DNA of 64,000 bases from Pythium myriotylum (Eukaryota > Oomycota > Peronosporomycetes > Pythiales > Pythiaceae), in contig JALJCQ010000014.1 of the NCBI GenBank assembly GCA_023091665.1, positions 1,054,001 through 1,118,000 on the forward strand, written 5' to 3'. Under the pieces are notes generated by a model that ran no database searches, was not told the DNA's origin, and saw only the letters and a list, made by a program, of their open reading frames with translations. Positions 29,178 through 40,100 of the stretch are shown one piece after another (within the stretch, counting starts at the first letter, position 1; every line of letters begins with the position of its first letter). A program made the translations under genes and the position numbers.

Positions 29178-29975
29178 CTATGACTTTTTGGCCTCGGCGG
29201 CAGCCTTGGCGCTCTGAAGCGTGTTGGTAACGTAGTCGACGCCTTGGTTCACGAGGTTGGCACCCTTGCCCAGCAGGCTGTAGCCCAGTCCGCCGCTCAC
29301 CTTCTCGTCGACCTGGATGGCCTTCTCCGAGACGCCGTACTTCTTGTCGAGCTCCGAGACCTTCTCGCTCACGACCGCAGCCGCGCCGGCGACAGTGCCG
29401 CTGAGACCGAGCTTCTCGTCCACCTCCTCGGCCTTCTTGACGATCGAGCCCGTGAGCGCGAACGCCGTCTCGCCGGCGGCCGTGGCGCTCTCCGTGATCT
29501 TGCTTTGGATGCTCTCGAGCGTCGCGGCAATCTTCTCAATGCCAGACATGGCAGTCTGGCGCGTCGAAATCACAATGTGTTCGAGCGAGTTCGAGACCGT
29601 GTCGCGCGTGGTCACGACGGTCGAAGTGAGCGAGCCGCGCGCGCGCTGGTCATAGTCGGCGGCCTTGAGCTTGAGGTGCTCGAGCGACGCCTGGACCTTG
29701 GCGAGCGAGTCCCTGGCCGAGTGGACCCAGGCCTCCGAGGTCTCCTTGGTCGAGTGCGAGATCGACGCGCCGATCGACTTGAGCTCGTCGACCGAGGCGT
29801 GGGCCTTGTCGATGCCGGCCTGCAGGTAGGCCGAGGCCGTGTCCGTGACCTTGTACTGCTCGTCGTACTCGCCGAGCTTGGCCTGCAGCGTGGCGAGGTA
29901 CGACTTGGTCTGCTCCGCGCCCTCGGCGATGTGCTCCTTGAGCTGCGCGATCTCTTGCTCCGTAGCCGACGACAT
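29178..29975 (-). CDS. LEA/apolipoprotein-like amphipathic helix protein 2
   Basis: This is a 265-residue protein, single exon, start MSSATEQEIAQLKEHI. Nearly all of it is predicted amphipathic helix: AEGAEQTKSYLATLQAKLGEYD, a TASAYLQAGIDKAHASVDELK segment, and Ala/Ser/Thr/Lys-rich helices. The family-specific end is DEKVSGGLGYSLLGKGANLV followed by VDYVTNTLQSAKAA. It has no cysteines, membrane spans or signal peptide. It matches paralogues 3 and 4 in length and shares upstream motifs with paralogue 4 (see 30111-30136 and 32634-32665). Confidence 0.8.
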   Translation of the reverse strand: MSSATEQEIAQLKEHIAEGAEQTKSYLATLQAKLGEYDEQYKVTDTASAYLQAGIDKAHASVDELKSIGASISHSTKETSEAWVHSARDSLAKVQASLEHLKLKAADYDQRARGSLTSTVVTTRDTVSNSLEHIVISTRQTAMSGIEKIAATLESIQSKITESATAAGETAFALTGSIVKKAEEVDEKLGLSGTVAGAAAVVSEKVSELDKKYGVSEKAIQVDEKVSGGLGYSLLGKGANLVNQGVDYVTNTLQSAKAAAEAKKS

Positions 29976-30351
29976 GGGCGTGGTCTCGTGGAAGGCTTGG
30001 CAGGTTGCGGAATGGAGAGACGTGGATGAAGGGTGATGTCCATGAGGGTGGTGAGGAGCTCTTCGTTTCCTTGAAAAGCTCCGAGTTTATACAAGAGCAA
30101 TATCTCTGTAGAAGAGCACATACAATTACCAAGTTCAGAAAAGCAACCCAGAGGCGTGACGCGCCGGGTACCCTCTATAATTTGATATTCATCGATCGAA
30201 TGGAAGAGGGATCCAGAAAGGTGCATACGCGCACATGTCGCAGGTTTTCGACCTTGGATGGGGGGATATTCTCGAAGGTGGTGGCGTGGATGTGATGGAA
30301 GGCACATGTATGGAATGTACGAACAAAGGAAACAGCGTGAGGACGCGCCGC
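29976..30351 (-). promoter_or_regulatory. Upstream region of amphipathic helix protein 2 with conserved motifs
   Basis: No gene is seen. At about 30109-30136 the plus strand reads tagaagagcacatacaat then taccaagt; the same block, with a few changes, lies at 32634-32660 upstream of paralogue 4. A second shared block (ccctctataatttgatatt, 30170-30188) resembles acctctataaatgtatatt at 32719-32737. Spacing to the two start codons differs by about 70 bases. These are candidate promoter elements of a duplicated gene unit. Confidence 0.5.
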
Positions 30352-31110
30352 TCACGGCTTCGAATCGGTCGGCTTGTCGTTGCTCGAGAAGGCGCTCGAC
30401 ACGTACTCGACGCCCTGGTTCACGAGCTCCGCAGTCTTGTTGTAGAGGTCGGCGCCCATCCCGCCACTCACGCTCTGGTCCGTCTCAGCGACCTTGTCCT
30501 TGGCGGTTGTTGCCGCGTTCGAGACAGCTGCGCTCGCGTTGGACGCACCGGCAGCCACCTGCTTGTGCAAATTGTCGAGTGAGGTCGCGATGCTGTCGAA
30601 GAACGAGGAGCCCTGGTTGCGCGCCGAGTTGACCAAGTCAGCGAGCGACGACCTGGCGTTCTCGGCGCCGTCTGCGACGCTCTCCTTAGTCTTCTCGGCT
30701 TCGTGGGCGATCTTCTGCTTGGCGTGCTCTGCGTTCTGCTTGGCGTGCTCGGCACCTTGCGCGACGTTCTTGCGCGACTGGCTGTCAAAGTCGGAGGCTT
30801 TCGCTTTGAGTCCTTCAAGCGAAGACTGGACGTTGCTGAGCGCATTGCGCGCCGACTTGACGAGCTCGTCCGAGACGTCCTTGGACTCTTCCTGGAATCG
30901 GTTGCCGAAGTCCTTGAGCTCGTTCACGGACCAGTTGGCCTGGTCAATGCCAGCTTGCATGTAGGCCGAGGCCGTCTCCGAGAGCTTGTGTTCCTTGTCG
31001 TAGTTCTTGATAGATTCCTGGAGCGAAGACAGGTAGCTCTTGGTCTGCTCCGTGCTGTCGGCGATCTGCTTCTTGAGCTGGGCGATGGTGTTGTTGTCGT
31101 TGGTCGACAT
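30352..31110 (-). CDS. LEA/apolipoprotein-like amphipathic helix protein 3
   Basis: This is a 252-residue protein; the start MSTNDNNTIAQLKKQI at 31110 was chosen by alignment with the paralogues. The family layout is present: STEQTKSYLSSLQESIKNYD, then SETASAYMQAGIDQANWSV, Lys/Glu/Ala helices around residues 95-150 (AKQNAEHAKQKIAHEAEKTK), and the end segment DQSVSGGMGADLYNKTAELV followed by VEYVSSAF. It contains no signal peptide or membrane span. The adjacent paralogues differ most in the middle helices. Confidence 0.8.
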   Translation of the reverse strand: MSTNDNNTIAQLKKQIADSTEQTKSYLSSLQESIKNYDKEHKLSETASAYMQAGIDQANWSVNELKDFGNRFQEESKDVSDELVKSARNALSNVQSSLEGLKAKASDFDSQSRKNVAQGAEHAKQNAEHAKQKIAHEAEKTKESVADGAENARSSLADLVNSARNQGSSFFDSIATSLDNLHKQVAAGASNASAAVSNAATTAKDKVAETDQSVSGGMGADLYNKTAELVNQGVEYVSSAFSSNDKPTDSKP

Positions 31111-31607
31111 GGTGAAGCTTGGAGTGGAGTGGTCGCTTGTGCTTGTGGATGCGAATTGCAAAATGCCATCAGGATCCAAGAGAGAAAGCGAGAGACCACG
31201 CCCGTCAAGAAGGATTCCCCCCATGGCACAGATCGCCTTCAACATGGCTACAATTCAGAACGTCTCTTTATAAGAGCCATCGGCTCTGTGCTTCGACTAC
31301 AAGAGCGTATACCCAATCCAAGTGAATTCATGCGACATGAGACTGACCTGCTTTGCAGACGAATATGGATCGGAAGAAGGTCCACCCCGATCTTGAGCGC
31401 GAGCCTGCACTTCTTCTTCCTTTCTTCCCACTAAAGCAGAACGGACGGACGGGCGGAGAACACGATGTGCGCGCAAATGTCTCTCTGAATTACTACTATT
31501 GACTTATGGTCCGCCCCTAACTCGGGGAGGCACTTGAGGGGGTTCCGGAGGAAGGATGAAGAGGAGGAGGAGGAAGAATACAAGGCGGCACCGAGCTAGT
31601 CTCTCGC
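31111..31607 (-). promoter_or_regulatory. Upstream region of amphipathic helix protein 3
   Basis: No gene is seen in about 500 bases. On the plus strand, tctctttataagagccatcgg (31261-31281) holds a TATA-like core with a small palindrome (tctttataaga), about 150 bases before the start codon on the minus strand. The region near 31555-31580 is a GAGGA-rich tract just past the stop of paralogue 4. Confidence 0.35.
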
Positions 31608-32429
31608 TTAGGCAGCCACCGGCTTCTCCCCTTGTTTGCCATGGATCAGCTCCGAGATCTTCTCCACACCGTCGTGCACGGCCTCCTGCACCTTGTGCAG
31701 CAGGTCGGCGCCGGCGCCACCGCTCACCTTCTGGTCTACCTCCTTGGCCTTGTCGGCCGCAGCCTCACCGGCGTCCTTGGCCTTCTCGGCAAGGTCCTCG
31801 GCAGCATCGTGCACGGCCTCGGCGGCGTTCGAGGCGCCCTCCGAGATCTTGGCCTGGAGGCTGGCGAGCGTCTCCGAGATCTTGGCGAAGCCAGCGGAGA
31901 ACTGATCCTGGGCCGACTCGACGGCCGCAGCGAGCGAGGCCTTGGCGTCGGCGGCCTTCTCGGAGATGGCCTCCTTGGCGTCGGCAGCCTTCTCGGCGAT
32001 GGCCTCCTTGGCGTCCTCGGCCTTGTCGGCGATGGCGTCCTTGGCGTCCTCGGCCTTTTCCTTGGCGTCGGCAGCGCCCTCAGCTACGCTCTTGCGGAAC
32101 TTCTCGTCGTACTCGACGGCCTTCTCCTTGATGTTGGCGACCGACTTCTCGGCCTTCTCAAGCGCGCTCTTGGCCGACTTGACAAAGTCCTCCGAGGCCT
32201 CGTTGGCGCTGTCCTGGATCTTGGCGCCGAACTCCTTGAGCGCCTCGACCGAGGCGTGGGCGGCGTCGATGCCCGACTGCAGGTACGACTGCGCCGTCTC
32301 CGAGATCTTGTGCTCCTTGTCGAAGGCCTCGACCTTGCCCTGGAGCGAGGCGAGGTACTGCTTGGTCTGCTCGGTGCTCTCGGCGATGTGCTGCTTGAGC
32401 TGGGCGATCTCCTGGTCGGCGTTGGCCAT
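31608..32429 (-). CDS. LEA/apolipoprotein-like amphipathic helix protein 4
   Basis: This is a 273-residue protein starting [15 protein letters not shown] at 32429. It has the clearest LEA-like 11-residue periodicity: around residues 130-185 the units [22 protein letters not shown] and [11 protein letters not shown] repeat almost perfectly. The start ([20 protein letters not shown]) and the end ([20 protein letters not shown]) follow the family. It is highly charged, free of cysteine, and without signal peptide or membrane span. It heads the four-gene tandem array (all minus strand), so this order is also the transcriptional order. Confidence 0.8.
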   Translation of the reverse strand: MANADQEIAQLKQHIAESTEQTKQYLASLQGKVEAFDKEHKISETAQSYLQSGIDAAHASVEALKEFGAKIQDSANEASEDFVKSAKSALEKAEKSVANIKEKAVEYDEKFRKSVAEGAADAKEKAEDAKDAIADKAEDAKEAIAEKAADAKEAISEKAADAKASLAAAVESAQDQFSAGFAKISETLASLQAKISEGASNAAEAVHDAAEDLAEKAKDAGEAAADKAKEVDQKVSGGAGADLLHKVQEAVHDGVEKISELIHGKQGEKPVAA

Positions 32430-33457
32430 GGTGCTTGGTGGGGGGTGGGGGGTGGTGGGGGTGGTGGGGGGCTCGAGGTGTTTTCGAAAGTGAGCGCTGC
32501 AGAGAAGGAAGGCTCGGGGGAGGCCTCGTGTCCTTGGCGCCCTCCGTGGTCCGGCCTCGAGAACTCTGGGATGGAGAGGTGGATACATGAGCAGCTCTTC
32601 TCTACAAGAGCTTGCATATCAAACTACTCCCTCTAGAAGAGCGCATACAACCACCAAGTCACCAAGTTGAAGTCGCTGCACCCATTGCCTCCATAAATCG
32701 ATTGACTGCCGAAGTGACCTCTATAAATGTATATTGTCTCATAGCAGAGTGATGGTCTCGCAGCTGCTGACCGCGTGAGCAATGCCGTGAAAGAATGAGA
32801 TTGACTCAACGAGAGACTCAGCTGGACGGGTACCTGGGACATCAACGTCTTCCGCGCTCTTCACTCGCTCGCTCTTCTTCAGCCACCACGTGCTTGGTTC
32901 TGTACACACAGTGGGTGGAAGTTGGTGGGGTGCCCACTACTGCAATACGGCTCACTTCCACCGGTAATCACCTCCCACTCTGGAGTACACGTTACGCGTG
33001 TTTACTCGCGCGCGTCGCCAGTATTCAGCGTGCAATCACGAGCCAATGGCCGAGGAGGAGCAGCGGATCGCGAGCCGATCACACCAACTGGTGCGCGGAC
33101 GCGTGGCAGCCGAGGGGCGAGACCACGAGCGAGGGAAGGGGGACGGACGGATGACTGCTGAGCGGTGCAGTACTGTACTCTCTCTCACTCTCTCTCTCTC
33201 TCTCTCGAGCAACTGAGATGCACTGCCGACGGCGAAGCGCTGCTTCAACTCGCTCCCGGCTCAGCCCTGACACCAAGGCAGACTCGTCGCCAGTTGGCTG
33301 AGTCGTCACGTCCACCAGTGTAACCCGCGGCAGCGAGAGGGGGTACACGTCGTTATTTCAGTATGTCGCAGAGTCGACTCCAAAACTAGCCTAGCTCGTG
33401 AGCAGCTCCATCCGACCTTCTCTCGAGAAAAGGTTGGTTGGAAGCGAGAAGCAAGCC
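32430..33457. promoter_or_regulatory. Divergent spacer with shared promoter blocks and (TC)n
   Basis: No gene is supported in about 1 kb. The paralogue-2-like blocks lie at about 32634-32665 and 32719-32737. Further right is a tctctc microsatellite (33178-33207). The right end holds the leader of the acidic protein gene, where the upstream frame has no ATG before 33458. Confidence 0.45.
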
Positions 33458-33985
33458 ATGGAGTCGCCGGCGTTCGCGCAGCGCATCTCGCGCGACGAGT
33501 ACGAGCGCGAGGCCGTGGAGTACACGGCCGCCATGGTCGAGAAGCTCAACGCCGACGTGCGCGCGCAGCCGGCGCTCGGGGAGAGGTCGACGTTCTTCCA
33601 GAACCCGGAGAACCGCGCGAAAGGACTCCCGGTCTTCCAGGGCAAGCACACGCGCTTCGTCTACGACAGCGACGACGACGAGATCGTCGCGGCCGTGGAC
33701 GCCACCGACGCGCCGCTGCCCGGGCCGAAAGTGCGCACGGTCGCCGATCTGGGTTCCGACCAGGAGGAAGACGAGGAAGAAGAAGAAGAGGAAGAGGAAG
33801 AGGAAGAAGAGGAGGAAGAAGAAGAGAACCGACTGGACCAGGACGGCGACCATTCCATGGGCGTAGAGAACGCTTTCTACGTCGACCCGAATGCGCCAGC
33901 CTTGGACGATAAGACGATCGTGGAGCTGCTGGAGGATGTCGCCATGGAGCTCGCATCCTTTGACATGGCCGACAAGACACCGTGA
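33458..33985 (+). CDS. Acidic poly-Glu protein of unknown function
   Basis: This is a 175-residue single-exon protein starting MESPAFAQRISRDEYEREAV. Residues 1-65 are mixed charged with a helical start; LPVFQGKHTRFVYDSDDDE follows. About 20 consecutive acidic residues, nearly all Glu, lie around residues 105-124. The C-terminal 40 residues form a conserved-looking helix (DDKTIVELLEDVAMELASFD). I know no family for it. The acidic run could bind histones or basic proteins, but that is inference. It converges with the RGS gene, with 131 bp between stops. Confidence 0.65.
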   Translation: MESPAFAQRISRDEYEREAVEYTAAMVEKLNADVRAQPALGERSTFFQNPENRAKGLPVFQGKHTRFVYDSDDDEIVAAVDATDAPLPGPKVRTVADLGSDQEEDEEEEEEEEEEEEEEEEEENRLDQDGDHSMGVENAFYVDPNAPALDDKTIVELLEDVAMELASFDMADKTP

Positions 33986-34116
33986 GCTACGACTACTCCT
34001 GCCTCTACACTTGTACACTAGCATTCGATCGACCATGGCTCTCTGTCTTCATGCTGAATACATATTGTTGATATATTTGTCGCTTTTGTCCTGTAGACTC
34101 ACTGTGTACAGCCGAG

Positions 34117-35259
34117 TTACTTGAAGATCTTCGAGAGGAAGCCGCTCTTCTGTGGCGCGTTGCCGACCTTCTCGGCTTTGAGTCGGTCCTTGAGTGTCTT
34201 AGTCTGCAACTGCGTGCAGAAAGCCTTGTGGTCTTGCTTAAGCACGAGCATCGTGTTTTCCTTGATAGGCTCGAACATTGTCTTGATGGGGCAACCGAGA
34301 CGTAGCTGTACCGACTTGCGGTCTAGGTTCGTGCACGATACCTCGAACGGCGATCCGGGCGCGATAAAGTACAGGTAGAGGTCCCACGCAAACTCCTTCA
34401 GCTCGTCGGGCTTCTTTTCGAGTGCGAGCTCTTCAAAGCGGCGGATCTGCCGCGCGCACTTGAGGTTCTCAGCCTTGAACTCTGCGAGACAAGAGGTCAG
34501 AACGCACTGGAAAGCTCTGAAAATGGTCATGACTCACTCTTCTCGAGGTAGTCCAGCATCTCGGTGAAAAGAATCTTGTCCGAGAGGATCTCGTCGAGCG
34601 GGTACTCTTTCGAGCCGTTGATCTTCTCGTCCGTGAGCTGCGTCTTGACCGGCATGTCGATCGAGTACGCGCCGTCGGCTTCAAATGCCTTGCTCTTCAT
34701 CATGTCAAAGACGCTGGTGACTTTGTTGGACATTTCGGTGTACTGCGGGCTCTTGAGGAACCGCGCGAGCGTGTCTTTCTGCAGCGTCTTGACCGCGTCC
34801 TGGAGGGCCACATCGAAGAGCTTGGCGCGGTACTCGGCCGGCTTCTTCATGCGCTCCATGGTCTCATTACGATCTTCCGATGGCATCGACACCTCGTTCG
34901 GTGCGTTAAGAGACAAGTAATCAGCCCAGATACGGTCTGCCATCTCCTTGCACGTCGTCACGGCTTCAAGGTCTCGAAAGTCGAGCAGCCCACACTCATC
35001 CTTGAACTTGTCAACCGCCATAAAGAAATTCAAGTTCTCCGCGCAATACTGAATCGACAGAGTGAGGTTAGTGGCGCAAGTCCATTAGACGTGGAAAACG
35101 CGGGCGTTTACGTACGGATTTCTGGCAAAAATCAAGCAGATAACCACAGGAGACGGGGTTGGCGATGATGTCGTCGATGGTGATGTCGCGTTTGTCCTTC
35201 TCGCCCTTCTCCACGACGCGGCGAAGCACGACGATCTCATTCTCGCCCTTCTTGGCCAT
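34117..35259 (-). CDS. RGS-domain protein (two RGS-like halves)
   Basis: Regulators of G-protein signalling speed GTP hydrolysis by G-alpha subunits. Exons are 35116-35259, 34538-35048 and 34481-34117, with GT-AG introns of 67 and 56 bases, giving 339 codons. The first RGS-like helix pair is IIANPVSCGYLLDFCQKSYC followed by AENLNFFMAVDKFKDE, the hallmark Glu-Asn-Leu of the fold, with ARFLKSPQYTEM near its end. A second start, LSDKILFTEMLDYLEKKFKA followed by ENLKCARQIRRFEEL, repeats the pattern at residues about 205-245. Both Glu-Asn-Leu motifs are split from their preceding helix by an intron at the same place, which supports an internal duplication. It is cytosolic with no membrane span. 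Confidence 0.8.
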
Positions 35260-35621
35260 TCTCCAGACTTGTCAAGGTCGCTAGCAAACGGAGAAGGGGC
35301 CGCGTCGGCAAGTGGTACGGTGGCACAGACGAAAGCGTGACCGGAATAAATGAAATGCCGTTGCTTTGGTCAGCGCTGTTTCGAAGTGTCATCCTATAAA
35401 AAGAAAGGAGGGCCAAGCGACCAGATCATCAGAGAAGAGGTGGTGAGTCTTATGGCTCGAGCAGAGCGTGCTGACTAAGTTTAGCAGGCCTCAAGGGAGA
35501 TCAGACAAGCAAGACGCAGTGATCGGGGGTGAGAACTCGAGGATGCGTCTTATGCAGCGAGGATTAGGAGGAAAAGGTCTATGCAGGAGCTTCTTGTGTG
35601 TACAAGGTCGAAAAGTTGGAC
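35260..35621 (-). other. Spacer between tetraspanin-like and RGS genes
   Basis: There are about 360 bases without a supported gene. It holds the upstream region of the RGS gene and the region past the stop of the tetraspanin-like gene. I see no distinctive motif. Confidence 0.3.
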
Positions 35622-37136
35622 CTACGCGGAAGCCTTGTTTTTGGAATGCCGCATTGCTTTTGATCGAGCCATGGTTAGTTTGTAATCAGCGGGTCGCGTA
35701 CTCCCAGGCGGTCTTTTACCTGTCGATGTGGTGCCATTGGAAGTGGGCTGGCTGGACTTGAGCGGCGTCGTCTCGGATGTCGAGCCTTGGCCCGAGTTGC
35801 GTTTGTGAGGACGCAGCACGACCCATGAGACGCGGATCACTACGACCATGAACCCGAGCAGAAGGAGGGAAACCCCTAGAAACCACCTAGACATACATAG
35901 AGATTGTTAGAACTGCTCCGCCCCATCAGATCCACGTAGCCACACTCACGCGGAAAGGTACGACCAGTAGCTTAGAAATGTCTTACGGCATACTTCGTAC
36001 GGCTGAGAGGTTTGTGGTGCGTCACTTGCAAAAAACTCCACTGACGATGGATTCGATTCTTCATTCAAAGAGATTTTTTCACCTTGTTGATATCTTCCGC
36101 GCCCCTCGTACTGAGCGTACTGCAGGGGGGATGACGATGCTCCTTGGGTTGCGATCTGACCGGTAGCAAAGATATCCTGCGGTGACTCGACCGGCGGTGC
36201 GATGTTTGCTGGGTTCGTGTAGTTAATCCACACGTTCTGAATGCAGAACTGAGCCGACGGTTTGTTGGGTGCGCACTTGGTGTTGGCCCACGAGACGAGG
36301 TGCACGTACGACTTCAGGTTGGCGATGTTGCCGCACCACGTGCAGAGGTCGGCGATGTCGTCGCTGAGCTCGGGGAAGTGGAGCGGCGAAGATTCGTCCT
36401 CGCAGAGATCGAGCAGGCTGCTCGCGGTCGAGGCTCGTTTGGCCGCCATAGCCTGCTTGACCGTGGACGCGATCTGCTTGGCTAAGTAGAGATCACGAAG
36501 GTCGTCCCTACCGAAGTGCACTAACCACTGGGCACTGGATGATGCTGAGCAAAGGAACGCAGCCTGCGAGACGCAATAGACCTGGTTGAAGTTGCCTTCG
36601 ACGTTGCCTTCGATTGTCGTGTCTATCGAGGATCGCGACTTCCATGACTGAGCTGTGCCGAAGGAGATGGCTCCCTCAATGGAGAGGAAGAGACAGAACG
36701 CGAACGTGAGAAGCATCGTGCCCGCGTACACCATCACCACCCATTGCTTGGGATGACGGAATAGCACGCCGTAGAAACCCGACTACGCAAGCTGTCAGAG
36801 CAGGGCCCCTAGCGGAAAAAAAACACTACACACACGTACAATCGCGAGACTCGCAACGAGGATGCTGAGAAACACGACGGAGAGCACGTAGGCCGCGTGG
36901 AACCACGGATAGTCGTCTTCAAAGACATCGAGCCAGCCGCCGCGGCGCAAGCGAGAGCCTTGCACCAGCAGTCCGATCGCGACGCCGAAGAACAGCACGC
37001 AGGATGCACCCAGTGCCGTCTTTAACAACACCATACGCCACCACGGCATGGTCAGGCTGCTTGAGGAGATCTGCGGCTTTTCAAGATCGCGTTCACGACC
37101 TTCCACGCTGGACTCGTTCCAGCGACCTTCCTGCAA
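35622..37136 (-). CDS. Tetraspanin-like four-pass membrane protein
   Basis: Exons are 36840-37136, 35950-36782 and 35622-35886; the introns are 57 and 63 bases and the total is 464 codons. Four hydrophobic spans are seen: VLLKTALGASCVLFFGVAIG, HAAYVLSVVFLSILVASLAI, WVVMVYAGTMLLTFAFCLFL, and, after a loop of about 240 residues, FLGVSLLLLGFMVVVIRVSW. The large loop has seven or so Cys (including CTWCG and CIQN) and NYT sites, as in tetraspanins, but lacks a clear CCG motif and is longer than usual. The cytoplasmic tail is Ser/Thr/Lys-rich. The start is uncertain: the first ATG at 37136 is only 31 bp after the upstream gene's stop, and MPWWRMVLL at 37049 would also serve. Confidence 0.7.
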
Positions 37137-37167
37137 CTAGCAAGATGTAGCCATTGAGCTGTCTCGT

Positions 37168-40100
37168 CTACTTGGACCACGTACGAGGGTCTCTCGCACG
37201 CTCGTCCTGCCACTCGCGGCGGAAGACGTCGTAGCGATAGAGCGCTCGCTCGCGGCGAGCGATCTTGAGGTCGGCGCTGAGTGCGTAGCCGGCGCCGAGC
37301 GCCAGCGCGTGGCTCGTCGAGTGGACTGAGCCCGTCATCGAGCGACTCGCGCCTTTCGCTGCTATTGACGAGACCCTCGTCTTGCGGTTGTGGTTGCCCA
37401 GCGGATCGTCGTACAGCTGCACAGTGCTCCACACGACGACCATGGAGATGGTGTTGCCGTGCTTCTCGTGGGGACGCACACCGACGACACGAGCCGCGAC
37501 TGTGCGCTCGCCGATGGGCTCGCCGCCGGCTTGGCTCGCGTAGCTTGCTGTCGAGTACACGGAGCCGGTGTTGAGCTTGTCGGTCGCTATGCTCACGGGC
37601 CGCGCGAGCTCGGAATCGCCGCTGACCTTGCCCGACTCGCTGCGTACGAGCCGTTCGCTGAAGAGTATCGTGTCGCCGCCGACGATGTCCCCTTCGTCCG
37701 AGCACTCGACTACGAAATGGTCGGCGGCGTTCGACGCCCGCAGGTTCGTGATGCCGCGCTTCTTCTCCTCCTCTCGCGTTAGTGTGCAGAACTGCGTCAC
37801 AGTGGACTGGTCGCTGAGCAGCCCCGAACGGTTGAGTGCGAACACGCGGAGACGGTAGACCGTGTTGGGTAGCAGCTCGCTCAGCGTCGCGAGCGTATCG
37901 CTGCCTTCGTACACGCGTAGCCACTCGCCCGCAGGCGGAGTGGGTGTCGCTCGCCGTGAGCTTGCATCGCTGGACGGCAGTGTCTCGACAAACTTGCACT
38001 CGACCGCAAAGCGACTGGCGCCCTTGATACCCGGATACCAGCAGATCCACGCGCTCGTCGCACCGACGCTGATCATGCCCGCGCACGAGGGCACCTGCGG
38101 TGGCGTGCAAACCACGACAGCATCGCTCAGCTGGCTCGACGAGTGCGACGAGACCGTGCGCACGCGGAAGTGGTACTCGGTGTTGGGCTCGAGCCCACCG
38201 ACGAGCGTGGACGTGTCCTTGCCGCGGTAGCACACGACGCTCATCTGGTCCTCCGCTGCACCGCCGCGGCTGCGCTTGAGCACGTACTGCACGTCCGTCT
38301 TGGTCCACCACTGTCGGAACTCGTCAAACGAAATCTTTCCGTCCTTGTTGGCATCGAACTCTTCCATGTACGCGGTCATGCGCTCGGGTGTCGCGGCCAC
38401 ACCCAGCTCCTCCAGCAGCGTCTTGAACTCAGGCAGATCGATGAACTCGCTCTTGTCCACGTCGTACCGATCGAACTTGGCGCGGAAATCGATGCTGCCG
38501 TCGTCCACGCTCGTTTCGTTGGCCCACTCCTTGAGGATCCGCGTCACGTCGTCGCCATTCGACGCGCCCTTGCGCACGGTCGTGAGCTTGGACCGCGACT
38601 GCATCGCCTCGTGGGAGAGGCAGGCGCGCGCGCTCGCGGGTGGCCACTTGAGCTTGATGCACGTCGCTGTACTTGCCGACTCGACGAGCACGGGTGGACT
38701 GGGAGTCTGCAGCAGCGTGTTGACGACCACGGCGTCGCTGTGGAGACTGGCCATGCCTTCGTCGTTGAGCGCCTGCACGCGGAACTGGTACGTGCTGCCG
38801 CTCGCGAGTCCGTGGACAGTGAACGTGGCTTTCTGGCCTCGGTAGATCTCAACGTACTCGCCCCTCGCTTCGTTTGTGCATTGCTTAAGGATATAACGAC
38901 AGGAACCGATAGGCCTTGGAGTGCCATCGGTCGCCCCGCCGGGTCGCTTGCTCGCTCTACTGGTCGCCGACTTTGACGAGGACTTGGAGGACGAGACCGA
39001 GCTTTCGAGGTCAGTTTTCTCATCGAGGAAGCCGTGGAAAAAGCGCATGAATTCGTCCCAGGAGATGCTCTCGTTGTCGTCGGTCTCGATCGCGTCGAAC
39101 ACGCTGAGCACCGGTCCACCCACATTGCTCGCGTCGGTGGGAACGGTAGTTTTCTGTAAGAACTCGAGCAGCTTGGGCTTCCGGCGCTCGATCTCCTCCA
39201 TGAACTCGTCGCGGCTGATGCAGCCGTTACCGTCCGTGTCGGCCTCTTCGAAAACCTGCCGCAGTTCCTTGAGCTGGCGACGGAAGTACGTAGAGCTCTC
39301 CCAGCCGAGCTGGATCGAGTTGGCTGTCACTTTGTACGCGGTCGGTGCCGGCGGCGTCGCTGGCGCCGTGAAAAAGTACGAAAATGCGTACGGGCCAGCG
39401 CCAAAGCCATTTAGAGCGCGCACACGAAAGCCATACTTGGTATTGGGCGCGAGTCCCGTGACGACGTGGTGGTAACGCGGCTGTCCGTTGTTGTCCTTGT
39501 AATCGCGAGGGTCCCGGTATACTTCTCGATACTCATTGAGCCGGAACGACGTGGTGCCCTCGGCACCAATGGTCTCCAGTATGTAAAATGCTGCGCCGTT
39601 GTTGCCGCGAACAGGTGGAGGCTGCCAGCGCAGCAGGATGGTCGTTGTCGGATCCAGCGCCTCGTCCTCATCACGGAAGAAGGCTGGCGCGTCTGGAGGC
39701 TGGCCTTCGGTCACCAGTTTCTGGAGAACGTGCTGCTCACGCCGCTGTGCACTCCAGAGCTCGAGCTTCTTCAGCGACGGCGTGGCCTTGTCGTCGCTCC
39801 AAGTCGAGAACGGGCATTGTTTGGGCGCTGCCTTCTTCAGCTCACGCATATCGCACTCGGGTGAGCAACCGAAGAGCTCTCGCCGCTTCGTATGGCCGGG
39901 CAGCTCGGATCGCATCCGCGAATCGCCGGGCTTAGTGCTGCCGATGACGAGCTGGAACGCGTTGAGCATGCCGCACTCGTGGCACACAGTTTCCCACATG
40001 CACACTTGCTTCAGTAGCTGGTCCGTGTCCCCGTGGCATTGAGCGCGACGCTTCTCGCCCACGACGTCCAGGAATTCTTGCATGCTCACGAGCTGGTTGC

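Noticed and set aside
37136..37168. Single gene joining the FN3/EF-hand protein to the tetraspanin-like protein
   Set aside because: The visible donor near 37180 and acceptor near 37131 leave the downstream part out of frame, and no in-phase donor is seen.
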